Positions 16,976-24,857 are shown, counted from the first letter of the stretch. The stretch: 64,000 bases of DNA from Bacteroidota bacterium (GCA_018268085.1 JAFDXE010000003.1:62001-126000), one strand, 5' to 3'. The notes: generated by a model not told the origin, from the sequence alone. Made by a program: numbers and translations.

Positions 16976-17386
16976 ATGATAGCCAATAAAACAAAATATG
17001 GATTGAAAGCCCTCGGTTACCTGGCCGCCAGGTACGGTGAAGGCCCCGTGTTGATCTCACAGATTGCCTCCGCAAAAAAGATTCCTGTAAAATTTCTTGA
17101 ATCAATCCTTTTGTTATTAAAAACCTGCGATGTGCTAGACAGCAAAAAAGGAAAAGGTGGAGGTTACTTTCTGGCTCGACATCCAAAAAAAATTTCACTG
17201 GCTGCTGTAATGCGGATACTGGAAGGCCCGATTGCCCTGCTCCCCTGTGTAAGCCTTAATTTTTATGAAAAGTGCGCAGATTGCAACGAGCAAAAATGTG
17301 CGTTAAACAAAGTGATGGTTATTACCCGTGATGCAACATTGAAAGTGCTTGAAAAAAAAACAGTGAATGATCTTATCGAAGACTGA
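16976..17386 (+). CDS. Rrf2-family transcriptional regulator, probable Fe-S sensor
   Basis: A 136-residue winged-helix regulator. The N-terminal MIANKTKYGLKALGYLA, the recognition region IPVKFLESILLLLK and the wing GKGGGYFLARHP are standard for the Rrf2 family (IscR, NsrR, CymR). Four cysteines cluster in the dimer region: Cys91, Cys100, Cys103 and Cys108, where Rrf2 sensors hold a 2Fe-2S or 4Fe-4S cluster. The spacing (C-x8-C-x2-C-x4-C) differs from IscR. The start at ATG 16976 follows the -7 box by 5 nt; a GTG six bases earlier is less likely. It probably represses itself and the divergent peroxiredoxin through the operator at 16925-16949. Confidence 0.9.
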   Translation: MIANKTKYGLKALGYLAARYGEGPVLISQIASAKKIPVKFLESILLLLKTCDVLDSKKGKGGGYFLARHPKKISLAAVMRILEGPIALLPCVSLNFYEKCADCNEQKCALNKVMVITRDATLKVLEKKTVNDLIED

Positions 17387-18532
17387 TCAACCGGATGAAG
17401 CTCTTTTGACGGATGATTTTCCAAATTTATTTTTCACCCCGTCTATTGCTTTATACAGATCCGACTTCCGTTCTGTATCTTCAAACAAATTCGTTTGTAT
17501 TGCATTGTTTGTTAGTTCGCTCAATCTTACCCCCAGTAACCGTACGGCTGTTCCCTTCCGGTATAATTTCTGAAAGAGATCTTTTACAACAGGAATAATT
17601 TCATCATCTGCTGAAGTGTATGGAATGGTTGTTTGACGGGAAGTGGTTTCAAAATCGGGATACCTGATTTTAACGGCAACACAGCCGGCCACTTTTTCAT
17701 CCTGCCGTAATTCGAAACAAATTTTTTCAGTTAGTCTTACCAGTTCTTTTTTTAAAAAATTAAGATCAGTTTTATTTTCATCAAATGTATTTTCGGATGA
17801 AACGGATTTTGCTTCATGATACGCAATTACCTCACGGTGATGAATACCCTGGCTTTTTAACCAGAGGTCTGCGCCCCATTTCCCTAATTTTTCTTCAAGC
17901 TCCCCTGCACCGGCTTCTGCGAGTTGACCAATTGTTTTAATGCCCATTGATTGCAATACAAGATTGGTTTGTGTACCTACTCCCGGGATTTCTGCAACGG
18001 CAAGCGGCGCTAAAAATTCTTTCTCTTTTCCAAACGGGATCTGGAGATACCCATTCGGCTTCGCCTGGTTGGTGGCCATTTTTGCCATCATCTTGTTAGC
18101 GGCTAATCCGAATGAAATGGGCAACTTTGTTTCATCCATTATCTGCCTGCGCAAATCTACCGTCCATTGTAAGGGTTTAAAGAACTTATCCATTCCCGTT
18201 AGATCGAGATAAAATTCATCAATGGAAGCTTTTTCAAACAATGGTGCTTTGGAAGCGATGATCTGCGTAACCCAGCGGGAATATTTACTGTAGTCGTGAT
18301 AACTGCCTTTTATGAATATTGCATGTGGACAAAGCTGTTTTGCTTTTGCAGAAGGCATCGCAGAGTGGATTCCAAATTTCCTGGCTTCATAGCTACAGGC
18401 AGCAACTACTCCTCTTTCTGCTCCGCCAACAATTACAGGTTTACCTTTCAATGAAGGATCATTCAACACTTCTACCGAAACAAAAAATGAATCGAGATCA
18501 AAATGCGCTATGATGCGTTGCGGGACATTCAC
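17387..18532 (-). CDS. dinB: DNA polymerase IV (Y-family translesion polymerase)
   Basis: The product extends lesion-blocked primers without proofreading. The N-terminal HFDLDSFFVSVE and the SIDEFYLDLTG motif supply the metal-binding acidic residues. Then come the helix-hairpin-helix region IPGVGTQTNLVLQSMGI and the little-finger domain with LLGVRLS. The start is placed at a GTG (18532; 381 residues) because TACCTTTA, a near-perfect -7 box, ends 4 nt before it; the longer TTG start would overlap that promoter. No beta-clamp motif was recognised at the C-terminus. It ends immediately next to the convergent Rrf2 gene. Confidence 0.92.
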   Translation of the reverse strand: MNVPQRIIAHFDLDSFFVSVEVLNDPSLKGKPVIVGGAERGVVAACSYEARKFGIHSAMPSAKAKQLCPHAIFIKGSYHDYSKYSRWVTQIIASKAPLFEKASIDEFYLDLTGMDKFFKPLQWTVDLRRQIMDETKLPISFGLAANKMMAKMATNQAKPNGYLQIPFGKEKEFLAPLAVAEIPGVGTQTNLVLQSMGIKTIGQLAEAGAGELEEKLGKWGADLWLKSQGIHHREVIAYHEAKSVSSENTFDENKTDLNFLKKELVRLTEKICFELRQDEKVAGCVAVKIRYPDFETTSRQTTIPYTSADDEIIPVVKDLFQKLYRKGTAVRLLGVRLSELTNNAIQTNLFEDTERKSDLYKAIDGVKNKFGKSSVKRASSG

Positions 18533-18536
18533 CGTG

Positions 18537-18544
18537 TAAAGGTA
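18537..18544 (-). promoter_or_regulatory. -7 element of dinB
   Basis: On the minus strand TACCTTTA (7 of 8 to TAnnTTTG), 4 nt before the GTG start. Confidence 0.45.
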
Positions 18545-18582
18545 CAAACTGAATCACAGTTACGATGTGATGAAAGTAAACA

Positions 18583-19098
18583 CTAACTATATATATCCAG
18601 CAGACCTTCCGGTAATTCCACAAACACTTTTTTATTTTTCTTATCCATTTTAATAAGGTTGTGTTCGTGAACAGGAATGAGCGCTTCCTTACCTTTGTAG
18701 AGAATTGTGCAGAGCACTTGGTGTGGTTGTTCGATCACTTCAATGATCTCACCTAAATTATTTTCTCCATCCATTAATGAATAACCGAGTAATGAAATGG
18801 GAGCTGATTGTGCTGCGAATTTTTTAAAATCTGTTTCTTCCATCCAGGCTTCCCTGGGTGTTAATTTTCTGGCTGTTTCTTTTGTATCTACGCCTTCGAG
18901 TTTGATATAAATTTCTTCGTCGCTTTTGATACTTGTTTTCTGAATAAAATAAGGAAGCAGGTTGTCTTTGCTCACTTCAATATAAATTGTTTCCAATCCT
19001 TTGAGTGAAGTTTTTTTTCCAAGACTGTGTTGCAAAACAAGTTCGCCACTTAAACCGTGACTCGCAGCTAATTTTCCAATTTTAAAATACTGGGGCAT
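18583..19098 (-). CDS. rimM: Ribosome maturation factor RimM
   Basis: The 171-residue product has the two RimM parts. The N-terminal beta-barrel (MPQYFKIGKLAASHGLSGELVL, with the TARKLTPREAWM segment near residue 85) precedes a PRC-barrel (LLGYSLMDGENNLGEIIEVIEQPHQVLCTI ... ALIPVHEHNLI). RimM binds S19 and helps 30S head assembly. Its usual neighbours are rpsP upstream and trmD downstream. Here rpsP lies 5.9 kb upstream on the same strand, and dinB follows instead of trmD. It starts 57 nt after a mini-gene of unknown function, so it may now be transcribed with the isocitrate dehydrogenase unit. Confidence 0.92.
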   Translation of the reverse strand: MPQYFKIGKLAASHGLSGELVLQHSLGKKTSLKGLETIYIEVSKDNLLPYFIQKTSIKSDEEIYIKLEGVDTKETARKLTPREAWMEETDFKKFAAQSAPISLLGYSLMDGENNLGEIIEVIEQPHQVLCTILYKGKEALIPVHEHNLIKMDKKNKKVFVELPEGLLDIYS

Positions 19099-19155
19099 GT
19101 TGCAAGATACAAAATCGATGCGATGGTTGCAGATGATCGTTGCTTAATAAATAAA

Positions 19156-19446
19156 TCAAACAGGAATGACATGGGTTAGCCTGATATCGATTTCAGCCTT
19201 CACATCAAGATGCATTTCTTTTTCTTTTGCCATAAGTAATATCGACTGCAATTTTTCCATTTCATTTTTCAACTGCGGTATTCTTTTTTGAGCAGTTTCA
19301 TCATCTTTTCCAAAGCGTTCCTGTGCGCTCCAGTTTTTTATGTGATGAAAATTGATTTTAAAAGAGAACATCTTCAATAAAATTTCTCTCGCTTCATCAT
19401 AAGTAAAGCTCCCTTCCATTAAGGTTAATTTTTTAGTATTCTTCAT
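19156..19446 (-). CDS. Mini-protein B, paralogue of the 80-aa protein upstream
   Basis: A 96-residue charged protein of unknown function. It begins MKNTKKLTLMEGSF and continues with a helical segment AREILLKMFSFKINFH, then a Lys/Glu-rich helix (RIPQLKNEMEKLQSILLM) and a short C-terminal strand (AEIDIRL). The whole can be aligned with the 80-residue protein encoded at 19614-19856, so the two arose by duplication. The pattern (strand, helix, charged hairpin of two helices, strand) suggests a small alpha/beta or coiled-coil fold. It overlaps the end of the mini-membrane gene by 14 nt. No catalytic motif is visible. Confidence 0.75.
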   Translation of the reverse strand: MKNTKKLTLMEGSFTYDEAREILLKMFSFKINFHHIKNWSAQERFGKDDETAQKRIPQLKNEMEKLQSILLMAKEKEMHLDVKAEIDIRLTHVIPV

Positions 19447-19612
19447 TGTTCATTTTATTTTGTGTTGAAATAAATTTTGATGCACACACTCCTGATATGA
19501 TTCCAAGCGATGCAAATAACTGGCTCTTTGTTTCATCTGTACTTACAAAAGTCAATACCAGGAATGCGCTCATCAATATTAAAAACAATACTCCATTGTT
19601 TGAGTCGTTCAT
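19433..19612 (-). CDS. Mini-membrane protein between the two paralogous mini-genes
   Basis: A 59-residue protein from the ATG at 19612 (MNDSNNGVLFLILMS); a TTG nine bases upstream is less likely. Two hydrophobic segments at about 7-24 and 32-48 (e.g. LFASLGIISGVCASKF) predict a helical hairpin in the inner membrane with a short polar tail. It starts 1 nt after the stop of mini-protein A and overlaps the start of mini-protein B, so all three are translated from one message. Its function is unknown; the arrangement suggests it may recruit the two soluble mini-proteins to the membrane, which is speculation. Confidence 0.7.
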   Translation of the reverse strand: MNDSNNGVLFLILMSAFLVLTFVSTDETKSQLFASLGIISGVCASKFISTQNKMNNEEY

Positions 19613-19613
19613 T

Positions 19614-19856
19614 TTATTCAATGTTTATTATGCTTTCTATTGTTACATTCTTGTCTGCCGACTGAATGCCTTCCCTGCATTCAAAAAGTTCGTTGTGGAG
19701 TCGCTTGATTTTCGATTCTCTCCATTTAATATCTTCTTCACTACTATCACTATTAATTTTATTTTCGTGATACTTTATTTTAATGTTCATCAATTGTGTA
19801 ATTAAATCGAGCGCATCTTTGGAATTAAACGCTCCCTGTATAAGTTGTATTTTCAT
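19614..19856 (-). CDS. Mini-protein A, unknown function
   Basis: An 80-residue protein starting MKIQLIQGAFNSKDALDL, with a helix (ALDLITQLMNIKIKYH), a charged helix (EEDIKWRESKIKRLHNEL) and a C-terminal strand (TIESIINIE). It is a clear paralogue of the 96-residue protein at 19156-19446: the Q/E-G-A/S-F turn and the helix after it are conserved. It begins only 12 nt after the isocitrate dehydrogenase stop, so it is probably in the same transcript. I do not recognise a named family. Confidence 0.75.
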   Translation of the reverse strand: MKIQLIQGAFNSKDALDLITQLMNIKIKYHENKINSDSSEEDIKWRESKIKRLHNELFECREGIQSADKNVTIESIINIE

Positions 19857-19868
19857 GTTTGATAATTT

Positions 19869-21305
19869 TTATTGTCCCTGGCCTAATGAGTAAACAGCTT
19901 TTCCGTTTATAGCATACAGATTTTCCGTTTTTATTGTGTCTATATTTTCATTAACCGCATTGGCTAAGAGGATAATAATATCTTTTTTGTCGAACGCAGT
20001 TTGCCCTTCCGGTTTAAACCTGCATCTCCAGTGATCTGTACAAAATGTTTCTTTAAATCCATCAGGCCATACTTTTATTCCCCGATTGGTAATCATGGTT
20101 AGTTTGCTGCCATTTGTTTCTATGGATTTAATTTTTGCAGCCAGTTCAGCCGGGTCTGTTCCATTCCAGTGAACAAATACATCCACTCCTTCTAAAGTTT
20201 TATGTGCAGCTGGTTTGCGTTTATATTTTGGAAGATTTAATGCTGCATTGCTGGCATAAGAAACAGGTTTCAATGTAGATGGTTTATTGCCGAGATTTGC
20301 AATGACTGCCTTGGCAAATTCTTTTGTACCTACACATAGCTTACTCGTTTTTGCGTTAAAAATATCGTAGGTATGAAAGCCATCTTCCAGCGTTTTGAGC
20401 CATGCATTTTGTACTTTTTCGGCTACTTCAGTTTGTCCGATGTGATTCAACATCATAATTGCACCCTGTAACAAACCCGAAGGATTGGCAGCATTTTGTC
20501 CGGCTCTTCTTGGTGCTGAACCATGTATAGCTTCAAACATGGCGCATTCTTCTCCGATATTAGCTGAACCGGCTAACCCAACTGAACCCGTGATTTGTGC
20601 AGCAACATCACTTAATACATCCCCGTATAAATTCGGCATTACAATTACATCAAAAGCTTCCGGCGTGTCTGCCAGTTTTGCGGCTCCAATGTCTATAATC
20701 CAATGTTCATTTTCAATTTCAGGATATTCTTTTGCAATTTCATCAAACACCTGGTGAAAAAGACCATCCGTTTGTTTCATGATATTATCCTTAGTGAAAC
20801 AGGTTACTTTTTTCCTGCTTTGTTGTTTCGCATACTCAAAAGCATAACGTACAATTTTTTCACAGCCCGGCCGGCTGATTAATTTAAGGCATTGCACTAC
20901 CTCGTCTGTTTGCTGGTGTTCGATACCGGCATATAAATCTTCTTCATTTTCACGAATGATAACAATATCCATAACAGGATGCTTTGTATTTACAAAGGGA
21001 TGCAAACTCCTGCATGGCCGGACATTGGAATACAGTCCTAAAAATTTGCGTGTAGTAACATTGAGGCTTTTGTACCCTCCGCCCTGTGGTGTAGTAATGG
21101 GTGCTTTCAGGAAAATTTTATTTCGCCTGATCGTTTCCCATGATTCGGGTGAAATACCTGAAGTGTTTCCGGCGAGATACACTTTTTCGCCCACTTCAAT
21201 TTCGTCGATCTCAATTTTTGCTCCTGCTGCAAGGATGATGTCGAGTGTTGCGTCCATTATTTCCGGACCGATTCCATCTCCTTTTGCTACTGTAATTTTT
21301 GTCAT
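19869..21305 (-). CDS. icd: Isocitrate dehydrogenase with C-terminal extension
   Basis: A beta-decarboxylating dehydrogenase of 478 residues that oxidises isocitrate to 2-oxoglutarate in the TCA cycle. Seen motifs: GDGIGPEIM at the N-terminus, the substrate segment SLNVTTRKFLGLYSNVRP, the metal and catalytic region NLYGDVLSDVAAQITGSVGLAGS, and the cofactor loop HGSAPRRAGQNAANPSG. A C-terminal domain of about 140 residues makes it longer than E. coli Icd and similar to Thermus-type IDH. The cofactor (NAD or NADP) is not decided. The start at 21305 (MTKITVAKGDG) is chosen because the additional upstream 27 codons are not family-like. It is divergent from a LysR gene and followed by three mini-genes. 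Confidence 0.88.
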   Translation of the reverse strand: MTKITVAKGDGIGPEIMDATLDIILAAGAKIEIDEIEVGEKVYLAGNTSGISPESWETIRRNKIFLKAPITTPQGGGYKSLNVTTRKFLGLYSNVRPCRSLHPFVNTKHPVMDIVIIRENEEDLYAGIEHQQTDEVVQCLKLISRPGCEKIVRYAFEYAKQQSRKKVTCFTKDNIMKQTDGLFHQVFDEIAKEYPEIENEHWIIDIGAAKLADTPEAFDVIVMPNLYGDVLSDVAAQITGSVGLAGSANIGEECAMFEAIHGSAPRRAGQNAANPSGLLQGAIMMLNHIGQTEVAEKVQNAWLKTLEDGFHTYDIFNAKTSKLCVGTKEFAKAVIANLGNKPSTLKPVSYASNAALNLPKYKRKPAAHKTLEGVDVFVHWNGTDPAELAAKIKSIETNGSKLTMITNRGIKVWPDGFKETFCTDHWRCRFKPEGQTAFDKKDIIILLANAVNENIDTIKTENLYAINGKAVYSLGQGQ

Positions 21306-21397
21306 GATTAGATAGATTTTTTTTGACAGTGCAAATCTGGGTGTTCCTGCCGAATAAATTTTATTTATATTAGCAATATTATCCATTAATTATTTTT

Positions 21398-22321
21398 ATG
21401 AATTATACATTAAACCAGCTTCAGATATTTTTAAAAATTGTGCAGACGCAGAGCGTAACGAAAGCTTCAGAAGAACTGCATCTTACACAGCCGGCCGTAT
21501 CTATCCAGCTAAAAAATTTCCAGGACCAGTTTGATATACCTTTAACCGAAGTGGTGGGAAGAAAAATTTATATCACCGATTTCGGTCATGAAATTGCTGA
21601 AGCAGCAGAAAATATTTTAAACCAGGTTCATGCGATCAATTTCAAAACATTGGCTTATAAAGGTCAGTTAACAGGAAGACTAAAAATTTCCGTTGTATCA
21701 ACCGGAAAATATGTAATGCCTTATTTTCTTGCAAATTTTATGGAGCAACATTCAGGGATAGCTTTATCTATGGATGTTACCAATAAAAATAAAGTAATCG
21801 AGAGCCTGGAAAACAATGAAGTAGATTTTGCGCTAGTTTCCATATTACCCAAGAACTTACATGTAGAAAAACTGGATCTGTTGCAAAACAAACTTTACTT
21901 AGTTGGCAGTTCGGAAAAAAGAATCAGTAAGCCAAGCAATATCAAACAATTTTTCACAGAGCTTCCACTGATATTCCGTGAAAAAGGCTCGGGCACCAGG
22001 CAAACAATGGAAAAATTCATAGAGCGCAGCCATATTAAAGTTTTAAAAAAAATGGAATTAACCTCCAATGAAGCTGTTAAACAAGCGCTGCTTGCCGGAC
22101 TGGGATATTCAATTATGCCGTTAATAGGAATCAGAAATGAATTACGTAACAACCAGCTAAAAATTATCCCGGTTAAAGGACTGCCTATTAAAACAACCTG
22201 GAGTTTAATATGGTTAAAAGGCAAGAATCATGCACCTGTTGCAAAATCATTTCTCGATTATTTGAAGAAGGAAAAAAATGGAATCGTGGAGCAGAAATTT
22301 AACTGGTATGAGCAGTATTGA
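21398..22321 (+). CDS. LysR-family transcriptional regulator
   Basis: The 307-residue product has the N-terminal winged helix-turn-helix of LysR regulators (LNQLQIFLKIVQTQSVTKASEELHLTQPAVS is the start of it) and a C-terminal periplasmic-binding-like effector domain. In that domain, SVVSTGKYVMPYFL begins the first lobe and LAGLGYSIMPL lies near the end. It resembles the CbbR/CysB-like general layout; the effector cannot be named. It is divergently oriented from isocitrate dehydrogenase with 92 bp between the start codons. By the usual LysR habit it may control that gene and itself. Confidence 0.9.
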   Translation: MNYTLNQLQIFLKIVQTQSVTKASEELHLTQPAVSIQLKNFQDQFDIPLTEVVGRKIYITDFGHEIAEAAENILNQVHAINFKTLAYKGQLTGRLKISVVSTGKYVMPYFLANFMEQHSGIALSMDVTNKNKVIESLENNEVDFALVSILPKNLHVEKLDLLQNKLYLVGSSEKRISKPSNIKQFFTELPLIFREKGSGTRQTMEKFIERSHIKVLKKMELTSNEAVKQALLAGLGYSIMPLIGIRNELRNNQLKIIPVKGLPIKTTWSLIWLKGKNHAPVAKSFLDYLKKEKNGIVEQKFNWYEQY

Positions 22322-22362
22322 TATCGATCTTTCTGTGAAGTAAATAATAATTGTAAAACTGT

Positions 22363-22503
22363 TTAATGTTTTCGTTGCTGACATTTTTTACTGCAATACT
22401 TTACTTCGTTCCATACTTTCTCCCATTTTTTACGCCAGGTAAAAGGACGGTTGCATACAACACAAATTTTAGAAGGGAGATCCTGCTTCTTTATTTGTTT
22501 CAT
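22363..22503 (-). CDS. DUF2256 zinc-ribbon mini-protein
   Basis: A 46-residue gene below common length cut-offs. It reads MKQIKKQDLPSKICVVCNRP at the N-terminus, then FTWRKKWEKVWNEVKYCSKKC. The cysteines Cys14-x2-Cys17 and Cys37-x3-Cys41 can bind zinc, and the FTWRKKWEK core is characteristic of DUF2256. Family function is unknown, but members often lie beside photolyase/cryptochrome genes, as here. Its ATG overlaps the stop of the DUF2071 gene (ATGA), strongly supporting translation. It is the last gene of the photolyase-type cluster. Confidence 0.88.
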   Translation of the reverse strand: MKQIKKQDLPSKICVVCNRPFTWRKKWEKVWNEVKYCSKKCQQRKH

Positions 22504-23219
22504 CGTTTGATCTTATTTATTTTCCAATCGATACTTACCTGCGACCCAATGGCATTGTAAACCGAGTGCGGCTGTTGTTGATTTAAAAAAGCAAATGAAT
22601 GTCCATACATGGATTCAAAATTACAATCTATTTCCACACTGATATTTTCATTGGTTTGCCAGGAATAATGATTCACTTTATATTCCCAGGTTTGCTGATC
22701 ATCAATCTTAGTAAATCCATAATAATGTTCATAAATAAAGGATGCGTGTGATCCCGGTAATATCGGCAAAGCTTTTTCCTGAAAATTTGCATTTATAAAA
22801 TTATGCTTATGCCTGTTCGTCCATTGATAGGATAGTTTTTTAATTCCATTCTCCACAACATTGCTGCTTTTCATTTTTGCATAAGTGTAATGCTCCCTGT
22901 ACAATGTATTGGCTAAAACAGCAACTATTTTATAAGGAACTGTTTCATTGACAAACACCACGCCTATTCTGATTTCATTTCCAATTGTTCGCTTTACATA
23001 GAAGCGCAGGTTTACTTCATCAAAAGAACCAAAGAAAGGAATAGGGATTCCGAAGATGGAACTATGCAAAAATTTAAACCCTACCAGGCTAACAAAGTAC
23101 TTTCCTTCAAAATCATCCAGTTCCGTTGCATAGGGCATGTATGGGATCAACACATTGGCAGGCACTTCATAATTCACCATTACAATATCCTGCCAGTATG
23201 CTTTTAAAAATGTTTTCAT
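22500..23219 (-). CDS. DUF2071 (YqjF-like) protein
   Basis: The 239-residue product begins MKTFLKAYWQDIVMVNYEVP and contains VLIPYMPYATELDDFEGKYFVSLVGF and FDEVNLRFYVK segments. These match the DUF2071/YqjF family, whose fold resembles acetoacetate decarboxylase; no enzymatic activity is established for it. It lies third in a four-gene minus-strand cluster with a photolyase-type FAD protein, and overlaps the following DUF2256 gene by 4 nt. DUF2071 and related proteins of unknown function recur next to photolyases, so an accessory role in light-dependent repair or signalling is inferred. Confidence 0.85.
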   Translation of the reverse strand: MKTFLKAYWQDIVMVNYEVPANVLIPYMPYATELDDFEGKYFVSLVGFKFLHSSIFGIPIPFFGSFDEVNLRFYVKRTIGNEIRIGVVFVNETVPYKIVAVLANTLYREHYTYAKMKSSNVVENGIKKLSYQWTNRHKHNFINANFQEKALPILPGSHASFIYEHYYGFTKIDDQQTWEYKVNHYSWQTNENISVEIDCNFESMYGHSFAFLNQQQPHSVYNAIGSQVSIDWKINKIKR

Positions 23220-23298
23220 GTTAATATTGTTCCTTATTCTTCTGATCGATTTTTAGTCGTATATACATTTACGTTAGCTGTCAGCCAGAAGTTTGATT

Positions 23299-24402
23299 TT
23301 AAGTTAATGCGAACGATCCAGGATATTTTTCACATTGCTTCCAGTAAGCTGAAAACGAAGGATAATATCCCTTTATCTGTTCAAACATCCATTCACGATT
23401 GTGTTTAATTCCTTTATAATGTTTTGTTGATGGATGCTCTTTATAGTGGATCTGCGCATGAACTGTGCCATCAAATACTTCATCAAATTCAGCAAAAACA
23501 ACCTGTATATTGTCTATATTTTCTGACAATGACATGATGAATTGAACCGTGCGATCACTCACCGGGTATTGCTGAAAAAACTTCGGCTCCAGTAACAGAA
23601 TTCTGTTTGCTTTTACGTGCATATCCCATACCGGATCCAGGTTGTAAAAATTATAAATATAAATGGGTAAGGAAGCATCAAGAGAAATGCGTTTGGTTTC
23701 AGGCAAATGCGTTTGTAAAGAAAGTACTGTCGTGTTTTGTAATGGTTCAGGCGCAATCGCATTGCTCAATGCTTCATAAGACATATCCAGGAAAGTATTG
23801 CGCTGATTGCTGTTACAATACTTATTGATGTTCTCCTGGTTAGCGATATATTTTTTACTGCTGAATGAACCCGCTACCCATTGCCAGCTCAATGCATTAC
23901 TGGCCCAGTCGGCATCCAGTAAATGATAATACATCCAGCGTGCAGGATGAAGCCAATGACATTGTGCCATATTGCAACAAAGAGCCGCCACATACATACG
24001 AACATGATTGTGCATATATCCTGTGTTGTATAATGCTGTTATGGCCTGATCGATTGCGTCAATGCCAGAGGTTGCAGCCACCATGTTTACAGGAATACCA
24101 TAACTGATGACTGGATGCTGTTGTTGTTTCAGATCTGTATTGATATCATCTCCCTTTGCCAGCCATACTTGCTGAAAATAATCTCTCCATGCCAGTTCCT
24201 TTAATAAATTTTCTGCCTGTTGTATGGTATAGCCGTTTTTCAAAACTGCCTGTGCCACCTGCCTGGTAGTAATAACGCCTCTTGAAATGTACGGAGAGAG
24301 TTTAGTTACAGCGCCACCGATATAATTTCTTGTTGTTGCATAACGAATGGGATCAATTGCATCGATCATCGCAAGTATTTCATTATAGTCTGTTGTAAAC
24401 AT
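23299..24402 (-). CDS. Photolyase/cryptochrome-type FAD-binding protein with domains in swapped order
   Basis: The 367-residue product starts directly with the photolyase FAD-binding domain. It shows RNYIGGAVTKLSPYISRG, then KELAWRDYFQQVWL, then the FAD-cradle signature TGYMHNHVRMYVAALCCN and DADWASNALSWQWVAGS. The usual N-terminal antenna domain is absent. Instead about 140 residues with a Rossmann-like pattern (RILLLEPKFF, SDRTVQFIMSLSENI, IQVVFAEFDEVF) follow the FAD domain. It should bind FAD and may repair UV lesions or act as a light sensor; activity is not shown by sequence. Its ATG overlaps the stop of the TIGR03643 gene by one base. Confidence 0.87.
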   Translation of the reverse strand: MFTTDYNEILAMIDAIDPIRYATTRNYIGGAVTKLSPYISRGVITTRQVAQAVLKNGYTIQQAENLLKELAWRDYFQQVWLAKGDDINTDLKQQQHPVISYGIPVNMVAATSGIDAIDQAITALYNTGYMHNHVRMYVAALCCNMAQCHWLHPARWMYYHLLDADWASNALSWQWVAGSFSSKKYIANQENINKYCNSNQRNTFLDMSYEALSNAIAPEPLQNTTVLSLQTHLPETKRISLDASLPIYIYNFYNLDPVWDMHVKANRILLLEPKFFQQYPVSDRTVQFIMSLSENIDNIQVVFAEFDEVFDGTVHAQIHYKEHPSTKHYKGIKHNREWMFEQIKGYYPSFSAYWKQCEKYPGSFALT

Positions 24403-24695
24403 CAGCGCTTGGAAATTTTATTATGGCTGATACTGCGTTGCATTTTACTTTTAAAACGTGTGATGGCTTCACTCCTTTTCTTTTCATGTTTGCTGCTTAC
24501 TTTCTGGTTCACTCTTTTTCTCCAGCGTTTAAAACTGCTTTGCTTTAGTTCTCTGCGCATCAGGGCAATTACTTCCTGTTCCTTTAAGCCAAATTGAAAC
24601 AGGATGGCTTCAAATGGCGTACGGTCTTCCCAGGCCATTTCAATGATGCGGTCTTTTTCTATTGCAGAAAATACTGATGCTGAATCGGGGTGCAT
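24402..24695 (-). CDS. TIGR03643/DUF2805 family small protein
   Basis: A 97-residue basic protein with the family core IEMAWEDRTPFEAILFQFGLKEQEVIALMRRELK, here split over residues about 19-52, followed by SFKRWRKRV and a Lys/Arg-rich tail. The core looks like a helix-turn-helix. The family has no known function but is repeatedly found beside photolyase-like genes. It is first in the four-gene cluster and is coupled to the FAD protein by a TGATG overlap. DNA binding, perhaps to damaged DNA or as a regulator, is a reasonable guess. Confidence 0.88.
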   Translation of the reverse strand: MHPDSASVFSAIEKDRIIEMAWEDRTPFEAILFQFGLKEQEVIALMRRELKQSSFKRWRKRVNQKVSSKHEKKRSEAITRFKSKMQRSISHNKISKR

Positions 24696-24736
24696 GTGTA
24701 ATTAGTAAACAGCTGAAAAGCTTATTGGTTCAGTGG

Positions 24737-24857
24737 TTTTTCACCGCGGACCTTCCTGTCGGCAGACAGGGACGCGGAGGCGCTGATTTTACTTTGTGTT
24801 TCTTCGTGCCTTTATGTCTTCGTGGCAAGATTTCACCGCAAAGAAACAGAGTCGCAG
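24737..24857. repeat. Degenerate intergenic repeat with CCTGTCGGCAGACAGG hairpin
   Basis: The region contains TTTTTCACCGCGGA, a perfect hairpin CCTGTC-GGCA-GACAGG (24755-24770) and the series CTTCGTGCCTTTATGTCTTCG leading to a second TTTCACCGCAAAG. Such CTTTGTGTCTTTGTG-type stretches are common non-coding debris in many bacterial genomes. The hairpin core is shared with 12314-12327. Confidence 0.55.

Noticed and set aside
22366-22560. Plus-strand 64-codon open frame
   Set aside because: Opposite strand of the DUF2256 gene and the end of the DUF2071 gene, both well supported.
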